Below, piece by piece: positions 51,889 through 60,327 of a stretch of DNA of 64,000 nucleotides. Position 1 is the stretch's first letter. Each line of letters begins with the position of its first letter. Position numbers and translations under genes: made by a program. Source of the DNA: Pusillimonas sp. UBA3987 (GTDB lineage Bacteria > Pseudomonadota > Gammaproteobacteria > Burkholderiales > Burkholderiaceae_B); contig DGCD01000013.1 in the NCBI GenBank assembly GCA_002384935.1, positions 62,001 to 126,000 on the forward strand. Direction: 5' to 3'. The notes under the pieces were generated by a model. It saw only the letters and a program-made list of their open reading frames with translations, searched no databases and was not told where the DNA came from.

Positions 51889-54668
51889 TTTCGTATTTCA
51901 TCAATCTTCTGATCAAGCCCCTGCCAAGGGGCTTTTTCAGGTGCAAAGCGGGCGCGCATATAAACCAGCAGGTCTTTCATTTGCGCGTTGTTGAGGCTGT
52001 CCTTGAAGCCGGGCATATCGCCCAGACCGAGCTGGGTCGGGTCGGCAATGCCATGCATCAATACCTGGATGACGTTGTCGGGGTGGTCGCTATGCAAATT
52101 GGTGTTCAGCGCCAGGGAAGGCCGGGAGCCAAATAACGGCGGGCCCTCGCGGGCATCGTGACATACAGCGCATGCGCCTTCAAACAGGCTTTCGCCAGGC
52201 ATCGTCATGACGGCCCGGTTGTTTTTGCTGGCATCCTCAAGTTTGGCTGCGGTTAACGCTGCCGGTTCCCCTTCAGCAGAATCCGGTGTCAGGGTGCTCA
52301 GGTAGTGCGCAATGGCGCGTACGTCTGATTCCGGCAATTGCGCCAGGCCCTCAACAACTGGCGCCATGGGCCCGGATGCGACCCCATGCAACGATGAAAA
52401 CCCTGTCCTGAGGTAGTCGTATAGCGACGCTTCGGTCCAGGCAACAGGGGCTTTCGACAACTCGTTCAAGGGCGGCGCCTCCCAGCCTTCGGCAAATCCG
52501 CCGGCCAGGTAGTTGCGGTCTCCCGATTTTTCTGCGCCCAGCGCATTGCGGGGCGTATGACAGGCCGCGCAATGACCTGCGCCTTGCACCAGATACGCGC
52601 CCCGATTCCACAACGTTGTTTGCGTTGGATCGGGCTCGAAGCGCGTGTTCTCGTGAAAGAGGGTGTTCCAGCCTGCCATCAACGGCCTGGCATTATAGGG
52701 AAAAGCCAGTTCGGTTTTCGCCGGTGTGTGCTTTACTGCCGGCTGCGTCATTAAATAGGCGTATAGCGACTGCATATCGGTGTCGCTGATCTTGGCAAAT
52801 GCCGTGTAGGGGAACACCGGGTAAAGGTGGCGCCCGTCGCGATGGATGCCTTCGCGCATCGCCCGTTCGAATGCTTCGTACGACCATTGGCCAATACCGG
52901 TTTCTGGGTCGGGCGTGATGTTGGTGCTGTAGACAACACCGAACGGTGTTTCCAGTGCGCGTCCGCCGGTGTTTTCAATACCGTCTTCAGCCGTATGGCA
53001 AACCATGCAGTCTCCGGCGATGGCGACCATGCGCCCCCGGTTGATTGCTTCGTCTGAATATATGCGTGTGTCGACGGCCACGGGTGCAATTGCACCGCGC
53101 CATGGCATTGCGCTGACGACCAGCCCGGCTGCGGTGGCGGCAATGCCGCCAAGCAAGCCGTAAGCCCATTTCTTATACGCCGGTGGTGCCTGCTTCTTTG
53201 CAATGGCCTGCTGCAAAAGACGGCTGTCGAAGGGTGTGTCTCGCAAGCGAACGCCAGTGGCGTCGTGGATCGCGTTTGCAATAGCTGCAGCAGCCGGCCA
53301 TTGTGCTTTTTCGTTCCACGCGATGTGCCTGGAAACCGCATTTTCATTTTGCTGAGGAATGATATCAACGTTGGGCTTCGTTAATTCGAAGCCGGGCTTT
53401 TCGGCGCTGCTTCCCCATTGGTCAAATGATTCCGGCGGCTTCAACAGGCCCTGCGCGAATTGTCGAAGCGATGATTCGATTTCGGGCGCGGTTTGCTGGT
53501 TGCCAAGTTCCTCGGTGTTATGGCCTACGGTTAGCCGGGTGATGTCTACCCGGCCTTCTGTGTTGACTGCGACCTCGGCAACCCAGGCCGACCAGACCTG
53601 CCGGGGCGGGTCTTGTTCGTGGTCGATGATGTGTCCGTATGCAAAGCCCCGGCCTGTTCCCGCTTCCACTGGGCGCTTTTCCCACTGGGCGCTCGATGCG
53701 ACCGACTCAATCAGGCTTCGGCCTGTAGGGTCTTGCTCGAGACTGTTCAGTCGTGCTTGAACCGGGTCGCGGTTTTGCTCCCGGCAGGTTTCGTCGAAAA
53801 ATGACTCCCGGGCAAAAATCTGTGCGGCACCCACCTGTTCGTAAGGGTTCGGCGCGATACGGGTTGTTGGCGACTCGATCGCCAAACGGATGGGCGTACC
53901 GTAGGCATCGCTGTTTTCCAGCGTCATGGCCGGTGCAGTATGCGTGAAGCCGCACAGCAGGGCCGCGACCGAAGGGCGGCGCGCAGGATACTGGGATAAC
54001 CGTTCGATCCGGCCGTTTTGATCTGTATCGATCGTGATGCGCACCGGTGTGGTGTCATGCAAGTGATGCATCACCTTTACGGCGCGGCCTGGCGTATGCA
54101 CGCAAAGTAAGACGGCATCAACGGCGGTATCGTAATTTTCTGTTTGACCAGCGCCGTTTGGAAAGATCTGCACATGCTCGGGTAACACAGAGAGCAGGGC
54201 ACCGATTTCCTGCCGAAGTAACGCCGGCTGTGCGGTGCTGCACCATACCGTTAGTGTTGTGCCGTTAAATTGAGCGATGGCCCAGCCGGGCGCCTGAGCA
54301 TTGTTCTGATACTGGTAGGATCGCGCACTTTGCGTTACCGGCGTATCGGATGCTGAGTCTGTGTCTTCAAGCGGCTGAGTCCATTGCACGTGAATTTGGG
54401 ACCTGGCATGCTGAGCCTGCCCGGGTTGGGAGGCAATGACACCAATAAAGCTGTGCCGCACCACAACAGCTACAACGCCCGGCACATTACGCGCGCCGTC
54501 GGCGTGCACTTCAGTGGGGGTAGGGCCGGCATATTGCCGGCCATCCCACAAGAGCTGGTCGGGGCGCAGCACGACACCGTGCAAAAGCTGTGCGGAACCG
54601 GGCGGGGCAAGGTCTTTCCTGCCCGTTGCGATTGACGAGGGCTGTGTTGAAGTGGCCGGTATTGTCAT
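51873..54668 (-). CDS. NicB-like protein: degenerate molybdopterin domain plus three c-type hemes
   Basis: The 931-residue protein resembles the second half of NicB, the large subunit of nicotinate dehydrogenase. Residues 20-100 look like the a/b hammerhead domain, and 115-490 like a xanthine-dehydrogenase-type molybdopterin domain that has lost key motifs: NEKAQW replaces the GAGE of the active site, and the GRN cofactor stretch is missing. A membrane segment (about 501-521) leads to three cytochrome c motifs, CMVCH (554), CAACH (700) and CAVCH (833). It probably passes electrons from the catalytic subunit to the respiratory chain. Its start overlaps the nicA stop (ATGA). Confidence 0.8.
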   Translation of the reverse strand: MTIPATSTQPSSIATGRKDLAPPGSAQLLHGVVLRPDQLLWDGRQYAGPTPTEVHADGARNVPGVVAVVVRHSFIGVIASQPGQAQHARSQIHVQWTQPLEDTDSASDTPVTQSARSYQYQNNAQAPGWAIAQFNGTTLTVWCSTAQPALLRQEIGALLSVLPEHVQIFPNGAGQTENYDTAVDAVLLCVHTPGRAVKVMHHLHDTTPVRITIDTDQNGRIERLSQYPARRPSVAALLCGFTHTAPAMTLENSDAYGTPIRLAIESPTTRIAPNPYEQVGAAQIFARESFFDETCREQNRDPVQARLNSLEQDPTGRSLIESVASSAQWEKRPVEAGTGRGFAYGHIIDHEQDPPRQVWSAWVAEVAVNTEGRVDITRLTVGHNTEELGNQQTAPEIESSLRQFAQGLLKPPESFDQWGSSAEKPGFELTKPNVDIIPQQNENAVSRHIAWNEKAQWPAAAAIANAIHDATGVRLRDTPFDSRLLQQAIAKKQAPPAYKKWAYGLLGGIAATAAGLVVSAMPWRGAIAPVAVDTRIYSDEAINRGRMVAIAGDCMVCHTAEDGIENTGGRALETPFGVVYSTNITPDPETGIGQWSYEAFERAMREGIHRDGRHLYPVFPYTAFAKISDTDMQSLYAYLMTQPAVKHTPAKTELAFPYNARPLMAGWNTLFHENTRFEPDPTQTTLWNRGAYLVQGAGHCAACHTPRNALGAEKSGDRNYLAGGFAEGWEAPPLNELSKAPVAWTEASLYDYLRTGFSSLHGVASGPMAPVVEGLAQLPESDVRAIAHYLSTLTPDSAEGEPAALTAAKLEDASKNNRAVMTMPGESLFEGACAVCHDAREGPPLFGSRPSLALNTNLHSDHPDNVIQVLMHGIADPTQLGLGDMPGFKDSLNNAQMKDLLVYMRARFAPEKAPWQGLDQKIDEIRNQTVR
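51915..51937 (+). terminator. Terminator of the liv operon inside the opposing gene
   Basis: AAGCCCC (51915-51921) and GGGGCTT (51928-51934) form a 7-bp stem with a six-base loop, ending in TTTTT (51933-51937). It lies 27 bases after the livF stop and within the last codons of the convergent cytochrome-NicB gene, so the same bases serve as coding sequence. Confidence 0.85.
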
Positions 54669-55141
54669 TGTTCTGATTGGGCAGCTTGGCGTGCCGCTGC
54701 AATAATTTCAACGTGAGTGCCGCAGCGGCAAAGGTTGTATTTGAGTTCCTGGCGGATCTGTTGTTCTGTTGGGTGGGGGTTGCGGTTCAAAAGTGCCTGG
54801 ACGGTCATGATCATGCCGTTCATACAGTAGCCGCATTGCGCTGCCTGCTGATCGATAAAAGCCTGCTGGACACGGCCAGGGGATTCTGCGCTGCCCAGGC
54901 CTTCCAGGGTGGTAATTTCATGCCCGGCAACGCTGCGCAAGGGCAAGACACAGGAACGTGCGGCCACACCGTCGATTAAAACGGTGCAGGCGCCGCACTC
55001 ACCCAGACCACAGCCGAACTTCGGGCCGTTAAGCTCGAGGTCGTTACGTAAAACATAAAGTAGCGGTGTGTCGGCCCCGGCATTAACCTGATGATTTTGG
55101 CCGTTGACCGTTAGTTCGGTGATCTGGGTGGTTTTGCTCAT
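54665..55141 (-). CDS. nicA: Nicotinate dehydrogenase small subunit, 2Fe-2S
   Basis: NicA carries two 2Fe-2S clusters and relays electrons from the molybdopterin centre during hydroxylation of nicotinate to 6-hydroxynicotinate. The 158-residue protein has the plant-ferredoxin cluster motif CGLGECGAC and the second cluster motif CGYC with CRCG, all eight Cys in place. It starts inside the nicC stop (ATGA) and its own stop overlaps the next start, so nicC, nicA and the cytochrome gene are translationally coupled. Confidence 0.9.
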   Translation of the reverse strand: MSKTTQITELTVNGQNHQVNAGADTPLLYVLRNDLELNGPKFGCGLGECGACTVLIDGVAARSCVLPLRSVAGHEITTLEGLGSAESPGRVQQAFIDQQAAQCGYCMNGMIMTVQALLNRNPHPTEQQIRQELKYNLCRCGTHVEIIAAARQAAQSEQ

Positions 55142-56283
55142 TGTTTTTCAGATTCAACCAATGGCACCTCGAATACATCGTATCCAAAGCACCAGTCGGG
55201 GTTTTCATTGGTTTTTAACCAAGTGTTGTTGTGGGATACCAACTGCACTTTGCTTGCACGTTCAGCACGATTTGCTTTGTATAGGTTAAACACCGCTTCG
55301 TGGTCTGTAAAGCCCAATTCCTGGAAGCAACGCGTCAGCATGGCGGCGTCTTCGATTGCCATCGCGGCACCTTGCGCCATGTGGGGTTTCATGGGGTGGC
55401 ATGCATCACCCAGAAGCACCAGGCGTCCGCGGCTCCATACGGGCAGGGGATCGCGTTCCAGCAATGGCCAGCGCGTTACTTCCTGTGTGCCTTCAATGAG
55501 TGCCTGGACACTGGAGTGCCAGCCTTTGAACGTTTCGCGCATCTCATCTTTAGTGCAGGGCTCCCAGCTTTTGCTCATATCCCACGACTCAACCGGGACG
55601 CCGGTGACATAATAGATTTCATCTTTTTTGCTGGTAACGAAGTACACCATCATGTGCCGATCGCCATCCCACCATTTGCAGCACATATCGAAGGGAAGGG
55701 CACCGCTGTCGATGGGGGTTGGGAAAACCGCACGATGCGCAACATAGCCGGTGTAAATGGGGAGTTCTTCCCCGAGCAGGCTTTCCCGAACCTTGGAGTT
55801 GATGCCGTCGGCGCCAATGACGAAGTCGGCTTCCTCGGTGGTGCCATCGGCAAATTTCATGACGACCTTGTCGCCCAGGTCTTCAATTTCATCCAATTTC
55901 TTATTGAATTCCAGCACGCCGTCGGGCAGTGCGTCCGTCATCAGCTTGTGGAAGTCGCCGCGGTGAACGGTTAAATAGCTTGCGCCATAGTGGGACAGTG
56001 CGTAATCGCCCAGCGGAATTTGCGCCATTACGTCGCCTGTGATGCCATCGCGGCTGTACCAGTAGTCGGGGTGTGCGCCTGTACGGTTAAGCTCATCTTC
56101 AATCTCCAGCTTGCGCATGACCTTCATTACATTGGGGCCCAGGTGAATGCCGGCGCCCATGCGGGCGAATGAAGGGGCTTGTTCGTAGACTTTCACGTTG
56201 AAACCTGCTTTTGCCATCAGGCCTGCGCCTGCGGTACCGCCCAGTCCGGCTCCAATAAACGCGATACGAGGATTGTTTTTCAT
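55138..56283 (-). CDS. nicC: 6-hydroxynicotinate 3-monooxygenase
   Basis: NicC is a flavin monooxygenase that decarboxylates and hydroxylates 6-hydroxynicotinate to 2,5-dihydroxypyridine using NADH and O2. The 381-residue protein shows the FAD loop GAGLGG, the DG motif VIGADGINSK, and GDACHPMKPHMAQGAAMAIE. The overall sequence and length match Pseudomonas putida NicC closely as I recall it (about 382 residues). CCGAAGGA and the ATG at 56283 set the start. It leads the leftward nic operon and has the NicR-type palindrome in its promoter. Confidence 0.9.
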   Translation of the reverse strand: MKNNPRIAFIGAGLGGTAGAGLMAKAGFNVKVYEQAPSFARMGAGIHLGPNVMKVMRKLEIEDELNRTGAHPDYWYSRDGITGDVMAQIPLGDYALSHYGASYLTVHRGDFHKLMTDALPDGVLEFNKKLDEIEDLGDKVVMKFADGTTEEADFVIGADGINSKVRESLLGEELPIYTGYVAHRAVFPTPIDSGALPFDMCCKWWDGDRHMMVYFVTSKKDEIYYVTGVPVESWDMSKSWEPCTKDEMRETFKGWHSSVQALIEGTQEVTRWPLLERDPLPVWSRGRLVLLGDACHPMKPHMAQGAAMAIEDAAMLTRCFQELGFTDHEAVFNLYKANRAERASKVQLVSHNNTWLKTNENPDWCFGYDVFEVPLVESEKQ

Positions 56284-56614
56284 GATGAGACTCCCGAAGG
56301 AAATAAAAGAAAAGTTCAGGTTTGAATTAAATACAGTGTATACGCTTTATTTTTCTTCGTAAACATAGCCAGTGCTGGTGTTTACACCTACTTGGTAATG
56401 TAACCGGGAAAAAGTAATTTTTTAAAATAAATATATGAAATTAATGTGATTATAGGCCTGGATTCAGTCGACTAAAAGCGTGGCCCATGCCATTTTTCAC
56501 CGTATGGACGTGTTTTTCATAATATGGTGCATACGTTGTATAAATTAGGTTCAGGTGTCGTCATATATCCGGTACACTATGAAATACGCTCGTCTCCAGT
56601 CATAAGGATGTGAA
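56284..56614. promoter_or_regulatory. Divergent nicC / nicB promoter region with two NicR-type sites
   Basis: Facing nicC, TTTACG (minus strand, 56363-56358) and TACACT (56340-56335) are 17 bases apart. The near-palindrome AGCGTATACACT (minus strand, 56346-56335) overlaps that -10, just as at the transporter promoter. Facing the free-standing NicB gene, TTCATA (56516-56521) and TATAAA (56539-56544) are 17 bases apart, with a weaker site GGTGCATACGTT (56526-56537) in the spacer. The region between the promoters is AT-rich. Confidence 0.6.
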
Positions 56615-58885
56615 ATGCATTTCGCTGACCCGAAATCCGATCGCGAGGCTTTATTTTCAAGGCCCGGAACGTTGCTGGTTTTCCGACCGCCGGCGCCGCC
56701 ACCCACGCCCGCGCCGGGGCAGCCGGGGGTCAAGTCCGATTACCTGCAGGCACATCCCGATATCTTCGTGGCCGTGCTCGATTCCGGGCAGGTGCTGGCA
56801 TTCAATGGTCATGTCGACCTGGGAACAGGTATTCGCACTGCGTTGGCCCAAATTGTGGCCGAGGAACTGTGTGTTCCATTCGAACGCGTAACGATGGTGC
56901 TCGGCCATACCGAGGCCACGCCCAACCAGGGCCCTACCATTGCCAGTGCCAGTATCCAGATTTCCGCGGTGCCCCTGCGTAATGCAGTGGCCCAGGCACG
57001 CGAGTACCTTATCCGCCGGGCAGTGGCGCATTTCGAACTGGCACAGGCAGAAGGGGTTCAGGCAATCAACGGGAAGGTTGTTTCTCCCGATGGTCGCAGT
57101 ATCGAGTTCGGCGCCTTGTTGTCGGGCCCAACCGTACAGCTCGAGTATCAGGCCGAGGTGCCGCTTAAAGACAGCAGCCAATACAGCATTGTGGGTAAAT
57201 CTCAACCCCGTGTTGATATTCCTGCCAAGGCAACCGGCCAATTAACCTTTGTTCACGATGTGCGGGTGCCCGGCATGTGGCACGCAAGGGTGATTCGCCC
57301 ACCTTATATCGGTCGCGATGGCGGCGAGTTTATCGGGCACACCCTGCTTTCGGTTGATGAGTCGACGGTTGCCGCGATGGCCGATGACGTCAAAGTGGTT
57401 GTAAAGGGCGATTTTGTTGCAGTGGCGGCCCGGCGTGAAGAGCAGGCCATAAAGGCAATGCGCAGTTTGAAGGTGCACTGGAAGCCTGTGCCCGAGCTGC
57501 CGCCGCTCGACAACCTTGAGTCGGCGCTGCGCAAGCAAGACTACAATTTTCGGCCCTTGCTGGATCAAGACGAAGCGCAAGAGAATGCAGAACAGGGTAT
57601 TTCCCTGAAGCGCAGTTATGTCTGGCCTTATCACATGCACGGGTCGGTTGGTCCTTCATGTGCTGTTGCCGATTACGCGAATGACGAACTGACGGTGTGG
57701 GCCGGAACGCAGAATCCGCATATGTTGCGCGTTGAGCTGGCGCAACTGGTTCAATTGGATGAAGGCGCGGTCAACATCGTGCGCTACGAGGCTTCGGGTT
57801 GTTACGGTCGTAATTGCGCCGATGATGTCTGTGCGGATGCCGCGTTGATTTCAAAAGAAATCGGTTATCCGGTCCGGGTCCAGCTAACGCGTGAACAGGA
57901 ACACGGCTGGGAACCCAAAGGGGCGGCGCAACTGATCGACATCGAGGGAAGCCTGGACACCCAGGGTCGTTTGCTGTCGTATGACTTCATCACGCGTTAT
58001 CCGTCCAACGACGCGCCCAGCCTGGCTTTGATACTGACCGGGGTCAGAAGCAATCAGCCCCGAACGTTACAGATGGGCGATCGAACATCGGTGCCGCCTT
58101 ACCTTTATCCTCGAATGAAGATTGCCTCTCACGATATGGCGCCCATTGTGCGGGCTGCCTGGCTGCGGGGTGTATCGGCCATGCCCAACTCATTTGCGCA
58201 CGATTCGTTCATCGATGAACTGGCTCACGCTGCCAATGCCGATCCTGTTGCGTTTCGCTTGCAGTATTTGCGTGAATCAAATGCGCGAGACGTACTGGCG
58301 GCTACGGCACGCAAGGCCAATTGGCAGCCGGGCGTCAAGGGCTCGCGTGGTGTGCCGGACTCGCAGGGTAATTTGCGTGGCCGGGGCGTGGCCTACGCAC
58401 GCTATGTGCACAGCAAGTTCCCGGGCTTCGGCGCGGCATGGAGCGCCTGGGTTGTCGACGTGGTGGTCGATTCAATGGGCAAGGTTCGGGTCGAGCGCCT
58501 TGTCGTGGGCCAGGATACGGGCATGATGGTGAACCCCGATGGGGTGCGTCACCAGATTCATGGCAACGTCATTCAGTCATTAAGTCGCGTTCTGAAAGAG
58601 GAAGTGAAGTTCAATGCTCAAGGCGTGGTCGACCATGAATGGGGGGCATATCCCATCATGAATTTCACTGAAATCCCACCCATTGAAATTGTGCTGATGG
58701 ATCGGCAGGACGAGCCACCCATGGGGGCGGGAGAGTCTTCTTCAGTGCCCAGTGGCGCCGCCATTGCAAATGCCTTGTTTGACGCAACAGGCGTTCGATA
58801 CCGTGAAGCGCCTTTTACGCCCGCCCGTATTCTTGCCGGGCTGGCTGCGGCAGACACTCATTCCGCCTTGGCCGAGCCCGCTTAA
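56615..58885 (+). CDS. Nicotinate dehydrogenase molybdopterin subunit (NicB-like, no heme domain)
   Basis: The 756-residue protein matches the molybdopterin part of NicB: FNGHVDLGTGIRTALAQIVA near the N-terminus, a hammerhead domain (about 230-310), the ASGCYGRNCADD cofactor stretch, and GAGE with the catalytic Glu near residue 707. NicB of Pseudomonas putida is one chain of about 1,190 residues that also carries three hemes; here the hemes are on the separate 931-residue protein. No signal peptide is seen. AAGGAT precedes the ATG. The gene runs divergent from nicC and converges on pldA. Confidence 0.85.
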   Translation: MHFADPKSDREALFSRPGTLLVFRPPAPPPTPAPGQPGVKSDYLQAHPDIFVAVLDSGQVLAFNGHVDLGTGIRTALAQIVAEELCVPFERVTMVLGHTEATPNQGPTIASASIQISAVPLRNAVAQAREYLIRRAVAHFELAQAEGVQAINGKVVSPDGRSIEFGALLSGPTVQLEYQAEVPLKDSSQYSIVGKSQPRVDIPAKATGQLTFVHDVRVPGMWHARVIRPPYIGRDGGEFIGHTLLSVDESTVAAMADDVKVVVKGDFVAVAARREEQAIKAMRSLKVHWKPVPELPPLDNLESALRKQDYNFRPLLDQDEAQENAEQGISLKRSYVWPYHMHGSVGPSCAVADYANDELTVWAGTQNPHMLRVELAQLVQLDEGAVNIVRYEASGCYGRNCADDVCADAALISKEIGYPVRVQLTREQEHGWEPKGAAQLIDIEGSLDTQGRLLSYDFITRYPSNDAPSLALILTGVRSNQPRTLQMGDRTSVPPYLYPRMKIASHDMAPIVRAAWLRGVSAMPNSFAHDSFIDELAHAANADPVAFRLQYLRESNARDVLAATARKANWQPGVKGSRGVPDSQGNLRGRGVAYARYVHSKFPGFGAAWSAWVVDVVVDSMGKVRVERLVVGQDTGMMVNPDGVRHQIHGNVIQSLSRVLKEEVKFNAQGVVDHEWGAYPIMNFTEIPPIEIVLMDRQDEPPMGAGESSSVPSGAAIANALFDATGVRYREAPFTPARILAGLAAADTHSALAEPA

Positions 58886-58905
58886 CGAGTTAAGCACCCC
58901 TACTA

Positions 58906-60150
58906 CTATGGCACCAGCGCCAGGCCAAAGCGTATCTGGGGTTCACTTTTTTGCTGGTAGTTCAACAGCGTTTGGCCATAGCCCCGGAAGTATTGAACGT
59001 GAAGATATCCATTCATGTTCAGGAATGTACGTTTCAAAGGCCAGGCCAGTTCCAGTTGCGTTGTTGCGCGACCCTGCTTGCCTTGCTGATACAAACCGGT
59101 GATGACCCAGCCGTTTGGCTGCGCCCATCTTAATTTCCAATCGACGTAGCCCAGGTAATCGGCGTAGTCGGGGTTCTCGTCTTTACTGAAATACGTTTTG
59201 AAGCGCGGCTGGAAGCTAAGCTGGCTGCCGCCATCGAAGCGAAAGTTCAGCTCCGGTTGAATGAACGCCTCATTCAAAGACCTTGAGTCGGCGCCGCTTT
59301 TGCCGTTTGAGCGGTGCGATAGGCCGCTTGCCAGGCCAGCGGCCCATTGGCTGCTGCCCGATTCCCAAAGCAAGGGGTTATGCCAAAATACCGAAGGGTT
59401 GTAGGTGGTATCCACAAACGGCTTGGAGGTGCCGGCAAGGTCCCACAACGACGTTTGTGTGTAACCCAGGTAAAGATGGTTGTACCACTGGTTCGGTACG
59501 TTGGGTTCGGGGTTGAGCAGCCGATACTTGAAGCTGATTTGGAAGCGTGCATTCGCACCGTCCCGGCTGCCAAAATCAAAATAAACCGGCTCGTAGCTTG
59601 AAATGGCATTGCGAAAAGCATCGAACGCGGAGTTGGGTGCCGGCTGCAACCCCCGGCTGCCATTGGTTGTGGCGGTATCGGATGGCAGGACAGGTGTTGG
59701 CGGCAATTGGCCCGACCCTGGATTCATGTGGCCGTTTTTGACATTGACTGCCAGCAGGCCCGAATAACCGTCGATGTTCAGTGTTGCAATATTTGCACTT
59801 AAGCGGGTCGGTAAATGAAGGGTGCGCTTCACCGTTTTGAAAGTGCCCGGTTGCAGAATATAGGTTTGTTCGGGTTGCGCCAATACGGCGTGAGCGGCTT
59901 CATTGCTATTGTGCGACTGCCACACGACACGGATTGCGTGTTCGGGCTGCCATTGCAGGGGCTGGTCCGACGCATTCAACTGGGTCTCTTCAAGCGTGAT
60001 GGTCTGGCCTGGCTGTGCCGATTGCTGTGCAATGGCGTACACAACGCGATTTGTGGAAGGTGTTTGAGCCAGGCTGTGCGATGCCATGGCAAACGCCATG
60101 ATTAAAAACAGTACCGTGCCGGCTAATTGACGTGAATATTTGAGTTTCAT
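58906..60150 (-). CDS. pldA: Outer membrane phospholipase A (OMPLA)
   Basis: PldA removes misplaced phospholipids from the outer leaflet of the outer membrane. The 414-residue precursor has a Sec signal ending at about SLAQ and a 12-strand barrel region. The catalytic motif is SHRSNGKSGADSRSLN, in which His, Ser (two on) and Asn (14 on) match the His142, Ser144 and Asn156 triad of E. coli. An N-terminal periplasmic extension of about 140 residues precedes the barrel. Its likely promoter overlaps that of tRNA-Arg. Confidence 0.9.
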   Translation of the reverse strand: MKLKYSRQLAGTVLFLIMAFAMASHSLAQTPSTNRVVYAIAQQSAQPGQTITLEETQLNASDQPLQWQPEHAIRVVWQSHNSNEAAHAVLAQPEQTYILQPGTFKTVKRTLHLPTRLSANIATLNIDGYSGLLAVNVKNGHMNPGSGQLPPTPVLPSDTATTNGSRGLQPAPNSAFDAFRNAISSYEPVYFDFGSRDGANARFQISFKYRLLNPEPNVPNQWYNHLYLGYTQTSLWDLAGTSKPFVDTTYNPSVFWHNPLLWESGSSQWAAGLASGLSHRSNGKSGADSRSLNEAFIQPELNFRFDGGSQLSFQPRFKTYFSKDENPDYADYLGYVDWKLRWAQPNGWVITGLYQQGKQGRATTQLELAWPLKRTFLNMNGYLHVQYFRGYGQTLLNYQQKSEPQIRFGLALVP

Positions 60151-60172
60151 GGCAGATGAAAAGTAAATGAAG

Positions 60173-60196
60173 CAGGCATACTTTATAATGCCTGCC
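60173..60196. promoter_or_regulatory. Inverted repeat around a shared -10 between pldA and tRNA-Arg
   Basis: GCAGGCAT (60173-60180) and its exact complement ATGCCTGC (60189-60196) flank eight bases. TATAAT (60184-60189) reads toward the tRNA, and TATAAA reads toward pldA on the other strand. The two promoters would therefore share one melted region. No good -35 is seen for either. Confidence 0.4.
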
Positions 60197-60210
60197 TGAT
60201 GTAATTTGAA

Positions 60211-60287
60211 GCGTCGTTAGCTCAGCTGGATAGAGCACGGGCCTTCTAAGCCTGAGGTCGGGGGTTCGAGACCCTCACGACGCGCCA
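60211..60287 (+). tRNA. tRNA-Arg(TCT)
   Basis: A complete cloverleaf with encoded CCA is visible: acceptor GCGTCGT/ACGACGC, D arm TAGCTCAGCTGGATAGAGC, anticodon loop CTTCTAA (anticodon TCT, reading AGA), and T arm with GGTTCGAGACC. It is the second minor-codon arginine tRNA in the window. Confidence 0.95.
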
Positions 60288-60327
60288 TTATTCGGGTTAC
60301 ATATCTTGATTTCTTGAAGAACTATTG

